Of a DNA stretch of 64,000 nt, positions 15,660-24,730 are shown piece after piece. The stretch is from the NCBI RefSeq assembly GCF_016899935.1, contig NZ_JACJJK010000005.1, positions 173,953-237,952 of the forward strand, read 5' to 3'. Positions within the stretch are counted from its first letter, which is position 1. Every line of letters starts with the position of its first letter. The notes below the pieces were generated by a model. The model was not told where the DNA came from. It saw only the letters and a program-made list of their open reading frames with translations, and did not search any database. Both the position numbers and the translations under genes were made by a program. This DNA is from Olsenella uli (GTDB taxonomy: Bacteria; Actinomycetota; Coriobacteriia; Coriobacteriales; Atopobiaceae).

Positions 15660-16601
15660 CTACCCGCGTACGATGGTACCCGTCTTGCCGGCGATGCCGT
15701 CGGCCGCGCGCTCGAGCAGCGTGATCAGCGACGAGCGTCCCGGCCCGGACTGCGCGAACGCGAGCGCCGCCTGGACCTTGGGCAGCATCGAGCCGGGCGC
15801 GAACTGGCCCTCGGCCACGTAGCGCTCCACGTCGGCGGGCGTGAGCTCGTCGAGCCAGCGCTGGTCGGGCTTGCCAAAGTTCACGGCGACCTTCTCCACC
15901 GCCGTGAGGATCACCAGGAAGTCCGCGTCCAGCTGCTCGGCCAGGCGCGCCGCCGCGAAGTCCTTGTCGATGACCGCCGCCGCGCCCTTGAGGTGGTTGC
16001 CCTCGGTCTTGAACACGGGGATGCCGCCGCCACCGCACGCGATGACCACGTGGTTGGTCTCCACGAGCGAGCGGATGGTGTCCAGCTCCACGATGCCGAC
16101 CGGCTTGGGCGAGGCCACCACGCGGCGGTACCCGCGCCCGGCGTCCTCCACCACGTCGTAGCCGCGCTCGGCGATCATGCGGTCGGCCTCCTCGCGCGTC
16201 ATGAAGGCGCCGATCGGCTTGGTGGGATGGGCGAAGGCCGGGTCCTCCGGGTCCACCTCAACCTGCGTGAGCACGGTGGCCGCGCCCACGTCTATCCCGC
16301 GGTCGAGCATCTCCTCGCGCAGGGCGTTCTGCAGGTCGTAGCCGATGTAGCCCTGGCTCATGGCCACGCAGACCGAGAGCGGGCACGGGATGTACTTCTC
16401 GGGGTCGGAGCGCGTGAGCTGGGTCATGGCCTCCTGGATCATGCCCACCTGCGGGCCGTTGCCGTGGGCCACCACGACTTCGTTCCCTTGCTCGATGAGG
16501 TCCACGATCGCGCGCGCCGTGTGCTTGACGGCCTGCATCTGCTCGGGCAGGTTGTTGCCCAAGGCGTTGCCGCCCAGGGCGATGACGATTCTCTTACCCA
16601 T
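15660..16601 (-). CDS. arcC: Carbamate kinase
   Basis: The 313-residue amino-acid kinase has MGKRIVIALGGNALG at the N-terminus, VVVAHGNGPQVG, the family signature VIACGGGGIPV and AAAVIDKDFAAARLAEQLDADFLVILTAVEKV, as in carbamate kinases of E. coli YqeA/ArcC type. It converts carbamoyl phosphate and ADP to ATP, ammonia and CO2. Directly after the carbamoyltransferase YgeW it provides the energy-conserving step of the pathway. GGAGAG precedes the ATG at 16601. The 74-bp gap before ygeW contains the 16624-16660 palindrome. Confidence 0.96.
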   Translation of the reverse strand: MGKRIVIALGGNALGNNLPEQMQAVKHTARAIVDLIEQGNEVVVAHGNGPQVGMIQEAMTQLTRSDPEKYIPCPLSVCVAMSQGYIGYDLQNALREEMLDRGIDVGAATVLTQVEVDPEDPAFAHPTKPIGAFMTREEADRMIAERGYDVVEDAGRGYRRVVASPKPVGIVELDTIRSLVETNHVVIACGGGGIPVFKTEGNHLKGAAAVIDKDFAAARLAEQLDADFLVILTAVEKVAVNFGKPDQRWLDELTPADVERYVAEGQFAPGSMLPKVQAALAFAQSGPGRSSLITLLERAADGIAGKTGTIVRG

Positions 16602-16623
16602 GGTTTCTCTCCTGAATAGAAAA

Positions 16624-16660
16624 GTTGCCTAAAAGGGGTCTGTCCCCTTTTAGGCAACTC
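16624..16660. repeat. Divergent GGGG-TCTG-TCCCC palindrome between ygeW and arcC
   Basis: Perfect 16-bp arms starting AGTTGCCTAAAAGGGG (16624-16639, inverse 16645-16660) surround the loop TCTGT. The core is like the GGGGAC-GTCCCC family but the outer arms differ. It could stop or attenuate transcription between ygeW and arcC or protect mRNA ends. Confidence 0.8.
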
Positions 16661-16675
16661 TGGGGAAGCGAGCGA

Positions 16676-17878
16676 CTAGGCCTGGTTCCAGCGGGGCTTG
16701 GCCGCGGCCTCGAGCGCCGCGAGGGTGGCCACGGGGTCCTTGACCTTCTGCAGGAAGATCATGGCCGCGATGGCGTAGGGCTTGTAGCTGGCCTCCTTGT
16801 ACATGCCCACGCGGTGCATGTCAAAGACGTCGGCCATGACCTCGCCGTGCTCGCAGGAGACGCCGGAGATGTCGGCGGGCAGCGGGTGCATGTAGATGGT
16901 GTCCTGGCCGTTTGCCGTCTTGGCCATGAGGTCGGTCGTGGAGCACCAGTCCTGGTGCGTGGCGTTCTGGGCGAGCAGCTCCTTCTCCAGCGCCTTGATG
17001 CCGGCGTCGTCGCCCTCGGCGTAGAGGTTGGTGCGCCTCTCCATGGCGGCGTAGGGCGCCCAGCTCTTGGGGATGACGATGTCGGCGCCCTCGAAGGCCT
17101 CCTCCATCGTGTTCACCTGGCGGAACGTGCAGCCGGACTCGGCGGCGTAGGTCTTGGCGGCCTCCACGCGGTCGCCCATGAGGTCGTAGCCCTCGGGGTG
17201 GGCCAGCGTGACGTCCATGCCAAAGCGCGGCAAGAGCGAGATGAGCGACTGCGGGCAGGAGAGCGGCTTGCCGTAGCTCGGCGAGTACGCCCAGGTCACG
17301 GCAACCTTCTTGCCGCGCAGGTTCTCCAGGCCGCCAAACTCCTCGATGAGGTAGAGCATGTCGGCGGAGGACTGGGTCGGATGGTCGGAGTCGGACTGCA
17401 GCGAGATGAGCGTGGGACGGTGGTCGAGCACGCCGTCCTTGTAGGCCTCGTCCACGGACTCGGCGACCTCGGCCATGTAGGCGTCGCCCTTGCCGATGTA
17501 CATGTCGTCGCGGATGCCGATGACGTCGGCCATGAAGGAGATCATCGTGGCGGTCTCGCGGACGGTCTCGCCGTGGGCGATCTGGGACTTGCCCTCGTCG
17601 AGGTCCTGGAGCTGGAGGCCCAGGAGGTTCGTGGCCTTGGAGAACGAGAAGCGCGTGCGCGTGGAGTTGTCACGGAAGAGGCTCACGGCGAGGCCCGAGT
17701 CAAAGATGCGCGGCGAGATGTTGCGCTCGCGGAGGTTGCGGAGCGCTGCGGCCACCACGTAGAGGGCGCGCAGCTCGTCGGTGGTCTTGTCCCAGGTGTG
17801 CAGGAAGTCGGCGTTGTACATGCCGGAGAAGTCGTAGCCCTTGAGCTCGTCGAGAAGCGCGGAGAAGTCCTTGGCCAT
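16676..17878 (-). CDS. ygeW: Knotted carbamoyltransferase YgeW
   Basis: The 400-residue protein has the carbamoyl-phosphate loop FRDNSTRTRFSF (around residue 67-78), HGETVRETATMIS, DHPTQSSADMLYLIEEFGG and the late HPLPADISGVSCEHGEV. These match YgeW, a transcarbamoylase with a knotted fold whose E. coli homologue sits beside ygeX and ygeY. Acting with carbamate kinase it would release carbamoyl phosphate from a ureido intermediate of purine breakdown. The true substrate is not established for YgeW in general. The ATG at 17878 lies after an AAGGAA-like site. The gap before ygeY carries an inverted pair of GAGAAGGACG words. Confidence 0.95.
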   Translation of the reverse strand: MAKDFSALLDELKGYDFSGMYNADFLHTWDKTTDELRALYVVAAALRNLRERNISPRIFDSGLAVSLFRDNSTRTRFSFSKATNLLGLQLQDLDEGKSQIAHGETVRETATMISFMADVIGIRDDMYIGKGDAYMAEVAESVDEAYKDGVLDHRPTLISLQSDSDHPTQSSADMLYLIEEFGGLENLRGKKVAVTWAYSPSYGKPLSCPQSLISLLPRFGMDVTLAHPEGYDLMGDRVEAAKTYAAESGCTFRQVNTMEEAFEGADIVIPKSWAPYAAMERRTNLYAEGDDAGIKALEKELLAQNATHQDWCSTTDLMAKTANGQDTIYMHPLPADISGVSCEHGEVMADVFDMHRVGMYKEASYKPYAIAAMIFLQKVKDPVATLAALEAAAKPRWNQA

Positions 17879-17913
17879 GGTGGGTTCCTTTCTTGTGGGG
17901 ATCGGGCGTGCGC

Positions 17914-17945
17914 CGTCCTTCTCGCCCGCCTTGGCGAGAAGGACG
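17914..17945. repeat. Hairpin made of two inverted GAGAAGGACG words
   Basis: CGTCCTTCTCGCC (17914-17926) and GGCGAGAAGGACG (17933-17945) form a perfect 13-bp stem with a 6-base loop between the ygeY stop and the ygeW start. Inverted pairing of a repeated word in an intergenic hairpin is how uptake sequences are often placed as terminators in Neisseria and Haemophilus. A similar inverted pairing is at 19413-19434 between ygeX and ygeY. Confidence 0.8.
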
Positions 17946-17963
17946 TGAGGTCGCGGCTCTTTC

Positions 17964-19370
17964 TTACTTGATGTCGTTGTCAGTCGCGCCGGCGCGGAAG
18001 ACGGTGACGTCGCCGGTCTTCTTGGACGGGTCGTAGAGGTTGAGCGCGGCGGTGTAGAGCGCGGCGCAGGTCACGAGGTCCTGCTTGTAGGTGACCTCGT
18101 TGGGCGCGTGCGCCTGGCTCTCGGCTCCGGGGCCAAAGCCCACGCACGGGATGCCGTAGCGGCCCTGGATGGAGACGCAGTTGGTCGAGAAGGTCCACTT
18201 GTCGGTCAGCGGACGGCCGGCGCGCTTGTCCATGGAGGCCGCACATCCGATGCGCTCGTCGCCATAGAGCGCGTGGTGCGCGTCGACGAGGGCCTGGACG
18301 TGGGCCGCGCTCTCGGCGTTGATCCACGTGGGGAAGTAGGCCTCGGTCTCGTAGACGGTGCCCTTCCAGCTCGGGCGGTCGTACATGTACATGGAGACCT
18401 TGACGTCGTCGCCGTACTTCTTGACGCTCGGCAGGTCGCGGATCTCCTGGAGGCAGGAGTCCCAGGTCTCACCGGCGGTCATGCGGCGGTCGATGGAAAT
18501 CGCGCAGGAGTCGGCCACGGCGCAGCGGCTGGGCGAGGTGTAGAAGATCTGCGACACGGTGCAGGTGCCGCGACCCAGGAAGCGCGCGTCCTCGAAGTGC
18601 TCGGGGTTGTACTTGGGGTCGAGCATCTTGACGAGGCCCTTGATGTCGGTGGACTCGTCGCAGCCGTTGTTGTTGAGGGCGCGGACGTCGGCGATGATGT
18701 CGGCCATCTTGTAGATGGCGTTGTCGCCGCGGTCGGGCGCCGAGCCGTGGCAGGAGACGCCGTGGACGTCCACGCGGATCTCCATGCGGCCGCGGTGACC
18801 GCGGTAGATGCCACCGTCGGTGGGCTCGGTGGAGATCACGAACTCGATCTTCTCGCGGGCGTCCTCGGGACCGTCGAAGTACTTGTTGACGATGTACTGC
18901 CAGCACATGCCGTCGCAGTCCTCCTCCTGGACGGAGCCCACGACCATGATCTTGTAGCCCTCGGGAATGAGGCCCAGGTCCTTCATCATCTTGGCCGCGT
19001 AGGTGGCGCTGGCCATGCCACCCTCCTGGTCGGAGCCGCCACGGCCGTAGATGATGTCATCGGTCTCGTAGCCCTCGTAGGGGTCGGCCTCCCAGTTGTC
19101 ACGGTTGCCGATGCCCACGGTGTCGATGTGGGAGTCGATGGCGATGATCTTGTCGCCCTCGCCCATCCAGCCGATCACGTTGCCCAGGCCGTCGACCTCC
19201 ACCTTGTCAAAGCCGAGCTTCTCCATCTCGGCCTTGATGCAGGCCACGACCTCGCCCTCCTCGCAGGACTCACTCGGATGGGAGATCATCGCGCGCAGGA
19301 ACGCGGTCATGTCCTTGCCGTACGCCTCCGCCGCGCTCTTGATCTGCTCGAAATCCAGTTCCTTGGCCAT
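17964..19370 (-). CDS. ygeY: YgeY-family selenium-metabolism-linked M20 hydrolase
   Basis: The 468-residue metallopeptidase-fold enzyme shows the M20 metal-binding pattern: [10 protein letters not shown] (around residue 80), [13 protein letters not shown] with the bridging Asp, [11 protein letters not shown] with the catalytic Glu, [15 protein letters not shown], and the last histidine in [13 protein letters not shown]. The protein matches YgeY, proposed to hydrolyse an amide or ureide intermediate. The ATG at 19370 is preferred to the in-frame GTG at 19379. It is second in the operon after ygeX. Confidence 0.95.
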   Translation of the reverse strand: MAKELDFEQIKSAAEAYGKDMTAFLRAMISHPSESCEEGEVVACIKAEMEKLGFDKVEVDGLGNVIGWMGEGDKIIAIDSHIDTVGIGNRDNWEADPYEGYETDDIIYGRGGSDQEGGMASATYAAKMMKDLGLIPEGYKIMVVGSVQEEDCDGMCWQYIVNKYFDGPEDAREKIEFVISTEPTDGGIYRGHRGRMEIRVDVHGVSCHGSAPDRGDNAIYKMADIIADVRALNNNGCDESTDIKGLVKMLDPKYNPEHFEDARFLGRGTCTVSQIFYTSPSRCAVADSCAISIDRRMTAGETWDSCLQEIRDLPSVKKYGDDVKVSMYMYDRPSWKGTVYETEAYFPTWINAESAAHVQALVDAHHALYGDERIGCAASMDKRAGRPLTDKWTFSTNCVSIQGRYGIPCVGFGPGAESQAHAPNEVTYKQDLVTCAALYTAALNLYDPSKKTGDVTVFRAGATDNDIK

Positions 19371-19442
19371 GGTGCCCACGTCCTTTCTGACGCCCTCGTT
19401 ACCAGAATCTGCCGAGAAGAACCGCGTCCTTCTCGCTCTCCC

Positions 19443-20657
19443 CTACTCGGCGGGGTACGCGCCGTCCCACACGACCTTGCGGTAGTTGACCGGGTCCGTG
19501 TCACCCTCGGTCGAGAAGAGCAGCACGGAGCTCGTCTCGTCCAGCCCGATGGCCTCGCGCAGGTCGGCGTACTCGTCGGACTCCATGAGGGTCGTGACCA
19601 GGCCCGCGCCCACGGCTCCGGACTCGCCGGAGATGACGCGCGGGTCGCCCTTCTTGGGCGCGCCGAGCACGCGCATGCCCTTGGCGGCCACCCAGTTGGG
19701 GCAGCTCACGAACACGGACACGTGGTTGCGCAGGATGTCCCAGCCCAGCGTGTTGGGCTCGCCGCAGGCCAGGCCCGCCATGATCGTGGGCATGTCGCCG
19801 TCCACGATGCGCGGCTCGCCGTCGCCGGCGAGCGCGCCCTTGTAGAGGCAGGCCGCGGTGTCGGCCTCCATCACCACGAAGGTGGGCGGGTTGTCGGGGA
19901 AGAGGTTGGTGAAGTAGCCCACCACGCCGCCGGCCAGGCTGCCCACGCCGGCCTGCACGAAGACGTGCGTCGGGCGCTCCACGCCGGCCGCCGCGTACTG
20001 CTCGGCCGCCTCGGAGGCCATGGTGCCGTAGCCCTCCATGATCCAGGACGGGATCTCCTCGTAGCCGTCCCAGGCGGTGTCCTGCACGATGACGCCGTTC
20101 TCGCAGGCCTCGGCCTCGGCGGCGGCCATGCGGACGCACTCGTCGTAGTTGACGTCCTCGATCGTGACCTCGGCGCCCTCGGCGGCGATGTTGTCAAAGC
20201 GGCTCTTCACGCTGCCCTTGGGCATGTGCACGACGGCCTTCTGGCCCAGCTTGTTGGCAGCCCAGGCCACGCCACGCCCGTGGTTGCCGTCGGTGGCGGT
20301 GAAGAATGTGGCCTGGCCGAAATCGCGCGCCAGCTCGTCGCTCGTGAGGTAGTCGTAGGTCATGTCGGAAACCGGGCGGCCGATCTTGCCTGCAATATAG
20401 TTGGCCATGGCGAAGGAGCCGCCGAGCACCTTGAAGGCGTTGAGGCCAAAGCGGTAGGACTCGTCCTTCACGGCCAGGTTCTTGAGGCCGAGATCCGCCG
20501 CCAGCGCGTCGAGCTTGGCGAGCGGGGTGACGTCGTACTGCGGGAAGCTCTGGTGGAAGCTGCGCGCCGCCTCCACGTTCTCGAGGGACATAATGCCAAG
20601 GTGGCGGTCGTCGCTCTTGGGCATCTTGTTGGCGACCCACTTGATCTTCTCGCTCAA
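19443..20657 (-). CDS. ygeX: 2,3-diaminopropionate ammonia-lyase
   Basis: This 404-residue fold-type II PLP enzyme has the lysine motif RFGLNAFKVLGGSF (PLP lysine), FFTATDGNHGRGVAWAA, the glycine-rich QAGVGSLAGGVVGY and a C-terminal SGESGAVGAGL, all as in DpaL/YgeX. It converts 2,3-diaminopropionate to pyruvate and two ammonia via 2-aminoacrylate. A TTG at 20657 is taken as start because AGGAGG lies six bases before it and LSEKIKWVANKM matches the family N-terminus; upstream codons run through the operator. It opens the operon ygeX-ygeY-ygeW-arcC-mocA fusion-hyuA-ridA. Confidence 0.95.
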   Translation of the reverse strand: MSEKIKWVANKMPKSDDRHLGIMSLENVEAARSFHQSFPQYDVTPLAKLDALAADLGLKNLAVKDESYRFGLNAFKVLGGSFAMANYIAGKIGRPVSDMTYDYLTSDELARDFGQATFFTATDGNHGRGVAWAANKLGQKAVVHMPKGSVKSRFDNIAAEGAEVTIEDVNYDECVRMAAAEAEACENGVIVQDTAWDGYEEIPSWIMEGYGTMASEAAEQYAAAGVERPTHVFVQAGVGSLAGGVVGYFTNLFPDNPPTFVVMEADTAACLYKGALAGDGEPRIVDGDMPTIMAGLACGEPNTLGWDILRNHVSVFVSCPNWVAAKGMRVLGAPKKGDPRVISGESGAVGAGLVTTLMESDEYADLREAIGLDETSSVLLFSTEGDTDPVNYRKVVWDGAYPAE

Positions 20658-20701
20658 CGCTTCCTCCTTGCTTCGGCGCCTACCAACTTTTTGTTTGCTT
20701 A

Positions 20702-20718
20702 CCAAACAGAAAGTTTGT
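20702..20718. promoter_or_regulatory. Palindromic operator upstream of ygeX
   Basis: CCAAACA-GAA-AGTTTGT is a 7-3-7 imperfect palindrome 45 bp before the ygeX start. It matches the perfect CCAAACA-TAT-TGTTTGG before the purine permease (55832) and resembles GCTAACA-AAA-TGTTAGC before xdhA (60216). The outer bases also form a longer inverted repeat (20685-20715, 13-bp arms with one mismatch). A shared repressor or activator of purine genes is inferred. Confidence 0.6.
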
Positions 20719-21007
20719 TACTGCATATGGTGGCACATTTCAAGGGCGTTTCAAGGGGAATTTTCGGGATGCCGCAGGCGGTGTTTTTGACGCGGCGAAC
20801 GGTCGGCCGAGAAGGTCCACTTCACGACCACCACACGGCCCGTTCGTTCTTCTCGCCCGATCTGGCGCGCCCCTCTCACCGAGACGGAGCAATTGCAGAA
20901 AAAGGCCGCGATTTCTCAACCGTTTTCTGCAGTCGCTCCGTCTCGGCAGAACGCAGATGGGCGAGAAGAACGTCCGGCCGCAAGAGGGTTTTCAGCGGTA
21001 AAGAAGA
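20719..21007. other. Intergenic region upstream of ygeX with a long hairpin at 20879-20946
   Basis: No gene was found. The hairpin has perfect arms CCGAGACGGAGC (20879-20890) and GCTCCGTCTCGG (20935-20946), then unpaired AAT/GTC, then TGCAGAAAA with its inverse. GAGAAGRACG words flank it at 20845 (minus) and 20963 (plus). The AT-rich part next to 20719 probably holds the ygeX promoter. Confidence 0.7.
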
Positions 21008-21035
21008 GCCCGGGAGCGCCACTCGGCTCCCGGGC
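21008..21035 (-). terminator. Terminator after the SDR gene
   Basis: GCCCGGGAG (21008-21016) and CTCCCGGGC (21027-21035) form a GC-rich stem. On the minus strand it is followed by TCTTTACC, a weak U-tract. It is 24 bp beyond the SDR stop. Confidence 0.6.
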
Positions 21036-21058
21036 CCGCGCACGCTATCGGCCGGCAC

Positions 21059-21799
21059 CTACACCGTCATGCCGCCGTCGACGGCCAGGACCTCGCCCGT
21101 CACGTAGGACGCGAGGTCGCTCGCCAGGTAGACGAAGGCGTTGGCCACGTCCTCGGGCTGGCCCACACGCCCCAGCGGGATGGCCGCCGCAATGGGGGCG
21201 ATGGCCTCCTCGGGCAGGCTCGCCACCATGTCCGTAGCCGTGACGCCCGGCGCGACGGCGTTCACGCGGATGCCACGCGGCCCCAGCTCGCGCGCGAGCG
21301 AGATGGTGATGCCGTTCACCGCGAACTTGCTCATGGGATAGGCAACGCCGGAGGGCTGGCCCATCTTGCTCACCATGGAACTCGTGTTGATGATGACGCC
21401 ACCCTCGCCGAGCACGCGCGACGCCGCCTGGCAGCCGTTGAGCACGCCCTTGACGTTGATGTCGATGATTTTGTCAAACTCCTCGGACGTGTAGGCGTCG
21501 AGCGGCGTGGACTGAGAGATGCCGGCGTTATTGCACACGATGTCGAGCCCGCCAAAGCGCTCCGCCACCTGGCGGAAGGCCGCCTCGAGCTCGGCCTCGT
21601 CGGAGACGTTCGGCCAGATGGCCATGACGGGAGCGTCGGGGTTTTCGGCCAGGATGCCGTCGAGCGCCTTCTGGGCGGTCTCCTCGCGGCTCCCGCAGAG
21701 CGCCACGTTGGCGCCCTCCTCCAGGAAGCGCTTCACGATGACGAGGCCAATCCCGCGCGAGCCTCCGGTAACGACGGCGGTCTTTCCCTTGAGCAGCAT
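21059..21799 (-). CDS. Short-chain dehydrogenase/reductase
   Basis: The 246-residue classical SDR has the cofactor loop TGGSRGIG (residues 11-18), NNAGIS (around 90-95), a catalytic Ser in NTSSMVSKMG and Tyr-Lys in YPMSK (around 153-157), and the closing VTGEVLAVDGGMTV. The family acts on hydroxyl/keto groups with NAD(P)H; it includes 3-oxoacyl-ACP reductases, sugar-alcohol and hydroxysteroid dehydrogenases. Sequence alone does not fix the substrate. It is downstream of an Old-Yellow-Enzyme-type reductase on the same strand. That pairing would suit stepwise reduction of an enone, for example on a bile acid, steroid or plant compound, but this is inference. Confidence 0.9.
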   Translation of the reverse strand: MLLKGKTAVVTGGSRGIGLVIVKRFLEEGANVALCGSREETAQKALDGILAENPDAPVMAIWPNVSDEAELEAAFRQVAERFGGLDIVCNNAGISQSTPLDAYTSEEFDKIIDINVKGVLNGCQAASRVLGEGGVIINTSSMVSKMGQPSGVAYPMSKFAVNGITISLARELGPRGIRVNAVAPGVTATDMVASLPEEAIAPIAAAIPLGRVGQPEDVANAFVYLASDLASYVTGEVLAVDGGMTV

Positions 21800-21833
21800 A
21801 GCGATTGTCCCTTCTCCGTGGGGTTGGTTGGGA

Positions 21834-21860
21834 CTGCCCCTGCCCGATCAGGCAGGGGCA
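21834..21860. terminator. Hairpin between the OYE and SDR genes
   Basis: TGCCCCTGCC and GGCAGGGGCA flank a six-base loop CGATCA in the 93-bp gap between the two genes. No clear U-run follows on the minus strand. It may be an attenuator or mRNA-processing hairpin rather than a full terminator. Confidence 0.5.
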
Positions 21861-21892
21861 GGAGGGGCGAGAAGAACGAGCGGCCGGGGCCG

Positions 21893-23851
21893 TCACGCGA
21901 TGTCGAGCACCGCCTGATACGCCTCGCGGATGGCGTCGAGCGCCAGGCGCGGCGCCTCCTTGGCGTCGCCCACCACGGCGCACGGGATGCCCCGCGCCTC
22001 GCACGCCGCCCTGAGGTTGTCGGTCGGGCGCGGCCTGGAGCCCACCGCCATGATGACCACGTCGGCGGGCACGTTCTTCTCGGCACCGTCCACCTTTACC
22101 GTCACCGCGCCGTCCGCGATGGCGGTGCAGGTGGCGTTGGTGAGAACCGTGATGGGCTCCTGGGCGAGCGACATCTGCGTGGCGGTCTTGCGCATCTCCC
22201 CCATCTCGACGAGAATCGCGTCGCGCATCTCGATCACCGTGGACGCGCGGCCCCGCCCGGCAAGGTGCTCGGCCACCTCGACGCCCACGAGCCCGCCGCC
22301 GATGATGGCGACGTCGCCCTCGGGGAGCTCGGCGCCGGAGAGGACCTCGCGTGCGTCGATGACGTTGTCGCCGTCCGCGCCAGGGATGCCGGGCACGACG
22401 GGCTCCGAGCCAATCGCCACGATGACGGCATCGGGAGCCACCTCGTCGATGAGCTCGGGCGTCACGGGCGTGTTGAGGCGGATGTCAACGCCGAGGTCCT
22501 CCAGGTTCTTGATCGCCCTGTCGCACGCGTAGGTGAAGTCGCCCTTGCGCGGCGCGACGCCGGCGAGCGCGAACTGGCCGCCCAGGCGGTCGGACGCCTC
22601 GCAGAGGATGGGCGTGCACCCGCGCTTGACCAGGTCCTCCGCCGCCTCGATGCCAGCGATGCCGCCGCCCGCGACGAGCACGCGCTGGGGCTCCGCCACG
22701 GGCTCGAGCGCCATGGCGCGCTCCTCAAAGAGCGCAGGGTTGCGCAGGCAGGTGATGTGCTCGATCGAGGGGTCGGCGAGCGCGCGGTAGAAGTAGTCGT
22801 AGCAGCCCTGGTCGCAGCCAACGCAGTACTTGATGGACGCCAGCTCGCCCGCCTTGGCCTTGTTGCAGAAGTCGGCGTCGGCCAGCTGGGAGCGCGCCAT
22901 GACCACGAGGTCCGCCTTGTCCTCGTCGAGGATCTGCTCGGCGAGCTCGGGGCGGTTGATGCGCCCGCAGGGCATGGTGAGCATGCCGGTCTCGCGACGG
23001 ATGCGCGCCGCCGGCTCAACGTTGAAGCCGTTGGGGAGGTCCACCGGGGGCGTCTCGTAGATGAGGGCTGCCGAGAGGATGTTGCCGCGCGAGACGTTGA
23101 GGACGTCGACCCCGTGCTCGCCCGCGCGCCTGCAGAACTCGATGACCTCCTCGGGCGTGAGGCCGCCCTCGAGGTAGTCGTCCTGCCAGCCGATACGCAT
23201 GAAGAGCGGCATGTCCTCGGGGATGTTGGCGCGGATGGCGTCTATGCACGCAAGCGGGAAGCGCATGCGGTTCTCCAGGCTGCCGCCCCACTCGTCGGTG
23301 CGGTGGTTGATGCCGCCGGAGAGGAACGAGTGCGGCAGGTAGGTGTGCGCGCAGTGGAACTCGACGGCGTCGAAGCCGGCGGCCACGGCACGCGCCGCAG
23401 CGGCACCGTAGGCGTCGATGACCTCGTGGATGCGCTCGACCGTGATGCCCGGCAGCGTGAACTCGGGGGACATGGGCATGTCGGAGGGCACGAGCATCTG
23501 CGCGGTGGGGTCGCTGCCAACGGCGAGCGCGCCCTGCCAGAGCTGCACGGCTATGTGCCCGCCCGCCTCGTGCACGGCGTCGCAGAGCTTGGTGAGGCCG
23601 GGGACGAACTTGTCCTCGGCGATGGAGAGGAAGCCCCTGGGCGAGCTCGCCACGTCGACGGAGCAGACCTCCGTGGTGTTGAGGCCGCAGCCGCCCTTGG
23701 CGCGCGCCACGTGGAAGTCGATGAGCTTCTGCGTCACCGACTTGCCGTCTTCGCTCGCTGCGGACTCGTGCGTGCCCATCGCCGACATGACAACGCGGTT
23801 GGGCAGCTCGAGCCCCCGGACCGTGATAGGCGAGAACAGCTTGTCGAACAT
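21893..23851 (-). CDS. NADH:flavin oxidoreductase, OYE/2,4-dienoyl-CoA reductase type with Fe-S cluster
   Basis: The 652-residue protein has the FadH/BaiCD layout: an FMN TIM barrel (residues 1 to about 335; AGFDAVEFHCAHTYLPHSFLS with the HCAHxYL region), a four-cysteine [4Fe-4S] site CVGCDQGC...CLRNP (about 345-375), and FAD/NAD domains starting RVLVAGGGIAGIEAAEDL and VAIIGGGLVGVEVAEHL. Such enzymes reduce activated C=C bonds, for example dienoyl-CoA, bile-acid intermediates or plant phenolics, by bifurcated domains carrying electrons from NAD(P)H to FMN. ATG at 23851 follows GGAGGGAGG. A GAGAAGAACG word is read as EKN near the C-terminus. The substrate is unknown. Confidence 0.9.
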   Translation of the reverse strand: MFDKLFSPITVRGLELPNRVVMSAMGTHESAASEDGKSVTQKLIDFHVARAKGGCGLNTTEVCSVDVASSPRGFLSIAEDKFVPGLTKLCDAVHEAGGHIAVQLWQGALAVGSDPTAQMLVPSDMPMSPEFTLPGITVERIHEVIDAYGAAAARAVAAGFDAVEFHCAHTYLPHSFLSGGINHRTDEWGGSLENRMRFPLACIDAIRANIPEDMPLFMRIGWQDDYLEGGLTPEEVIEFCRRAGEHGVDVLNVSRGNILSAALIYETPPVDLPNGFNVEPAARIRRETGMLTMPCGRINRPELAEQILDEDKADLVVMARSQLADADFCNKAKAGELASIKYCVGCDQGCYDYFYRALADPSIEHITCLRNPALFEERAMALEPVAEPQRVLVAGGGIAGIEAAEDLVKRGCTPILCEASDRLGGQFALAGVAPRKGDFTYACDRAIKNLEDLGVDIRLNTPVTPELIDEVAPDAVIVAIGSEPVVPGIPGADGDNVIDAREVLSGAELPEGDVAIIGGGLVGVEVAEHLAGRGRASTVIEMRDAILVEMGEMRKTATQMSLAQEPITVLTNATCTAIADGAVTVKVDGAEKNVPADVVIMAVGSRPRPTDNLRAACEARGIPCAVVGDAKEAPRLALDAIREAYQAVLDIA

Positions 23852-23986
23852 GGAGCCTCCCTCCGGGCAGGATGCGTAGGCTCCCCCTACCCTACCCAGC
23901 AACGGGCGAGAAGAACGCGGGGACCGCACAGCGCTCGGCGTAGGGCGCGACGTCACTCGGCGAGCGCGCAGCATAGTGCCGCGTAG

Positions 23987-24730
23987 CTACCAGTCGTGGA
24001 TGTCGTCCTTCACCGGCTTCCATGTCCCGGCCAGGAAGTCGACGGGCTTGGTCGTCTCCTCCACCCGCACGCCGATGCGCTCGAGAAATCCTCGGTACTG
24101 CTCGTCCACGCCAAAGAACGGGTCCGTGTCCGCGCCGCTCGGTATGCCCCTCTCCAGGAGGGCGCGGCACAGCTCGCGCTCGTCCTCCCAGCGCTTGCCG
24201 CGCCGCCACACGTCGTGGATGCGCGCGCCGGGGTTCGGGAGGATCCAGACCGTCCTGTCCTTCCTGTTGTGAAACCCGGTGCAGTCGGCGATCCTGATAA
24301 CGTTGATGCGGACGATTCCGAGGCCGTCCTTGTGCCGCTGCTTGTCGCGGATGAACGAGGTGCTGAAGAGGTGCCCGCCGGCTGCGAACACGTCCCGCTT
24401 TTCCGGGTGCAGGTAGTGATGGCGCGCGACAAGGACCGCCGCTAGCGCGAGCGCGGCGAACACGACGAACGCGGGGATGCCGATTACGGCGAGCCACGTG
24501 AGGTCCCGCTCGCCATACTCGCCGTTCGTGACGCCGCTGACGGCGGTTGCGACGACGATGACGAGGACGATGAAGGCGACCAGGGCGAAGGCGGCCATCC
24601 CGAGGGCGGTGCTGTCATGGGCAAAGGAGCGCCCGAACGTCCGGGCCGCCTGCGCCGCGCTCTTCTCGTCATCGGTCGGCTCGACGATCTGCATTGAGCG
24701 TCGGTTGGGACGCGCTCGCTCCTCACCCAT
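23987..24730 (-). CDS. Hypothetical protein with two transmembrane segments
   Basis: The 247-residue protein has two hydrophobic helices at about 41-66 and 77-102. A soluble C-terminal domain of about 145 residues follows, rich in charged residues and starting RHHYLHPEKRDVFAAGGHLF. The N-terminal 40 residues are polar. I do not recognise a family. The start at 24730 has a weak AAGG site; ATG at 24694 is possible. Base composition is like the surrounding core genome. It lies between the OYE gene and an ADP-ribosylglycohydrolase, both on the same strand but with wide gaps, so no operon is inferred. Confidence 0.6.
   Translation of the reverse strand: MGEERARPNRRSMQIVEPTDDEKSAAQAARTFGRSFAHDSTALGMAAFALVAFIVLVIVVATAVSGVTNGEYGERDLTWLAVIGIPAFVVFAALALAAVLVARHHYLHPEKRDVFAAGGHLFSTSFIRDKQRHKDGLGIVRINVIRIADCTGFHNRKDRTVWILPNPGARIHDVWRRGKRWEDERELCRALLERGIPSGADTDPFFGVDEQYRGFLERIGVRVEETTKPVDFLAGTWKPVKDDIHDW

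Noticed and set aside
18108..21107. A 999-codon open frame on the plus strand across ygeY and ygeX
   Set aside because: Low-complexity HV/GR-rich translation, opposite to two clearly recognised genes; a GC-bias shadow. The same holds for 57795-60251, 21818-23986 and 5561-7399.
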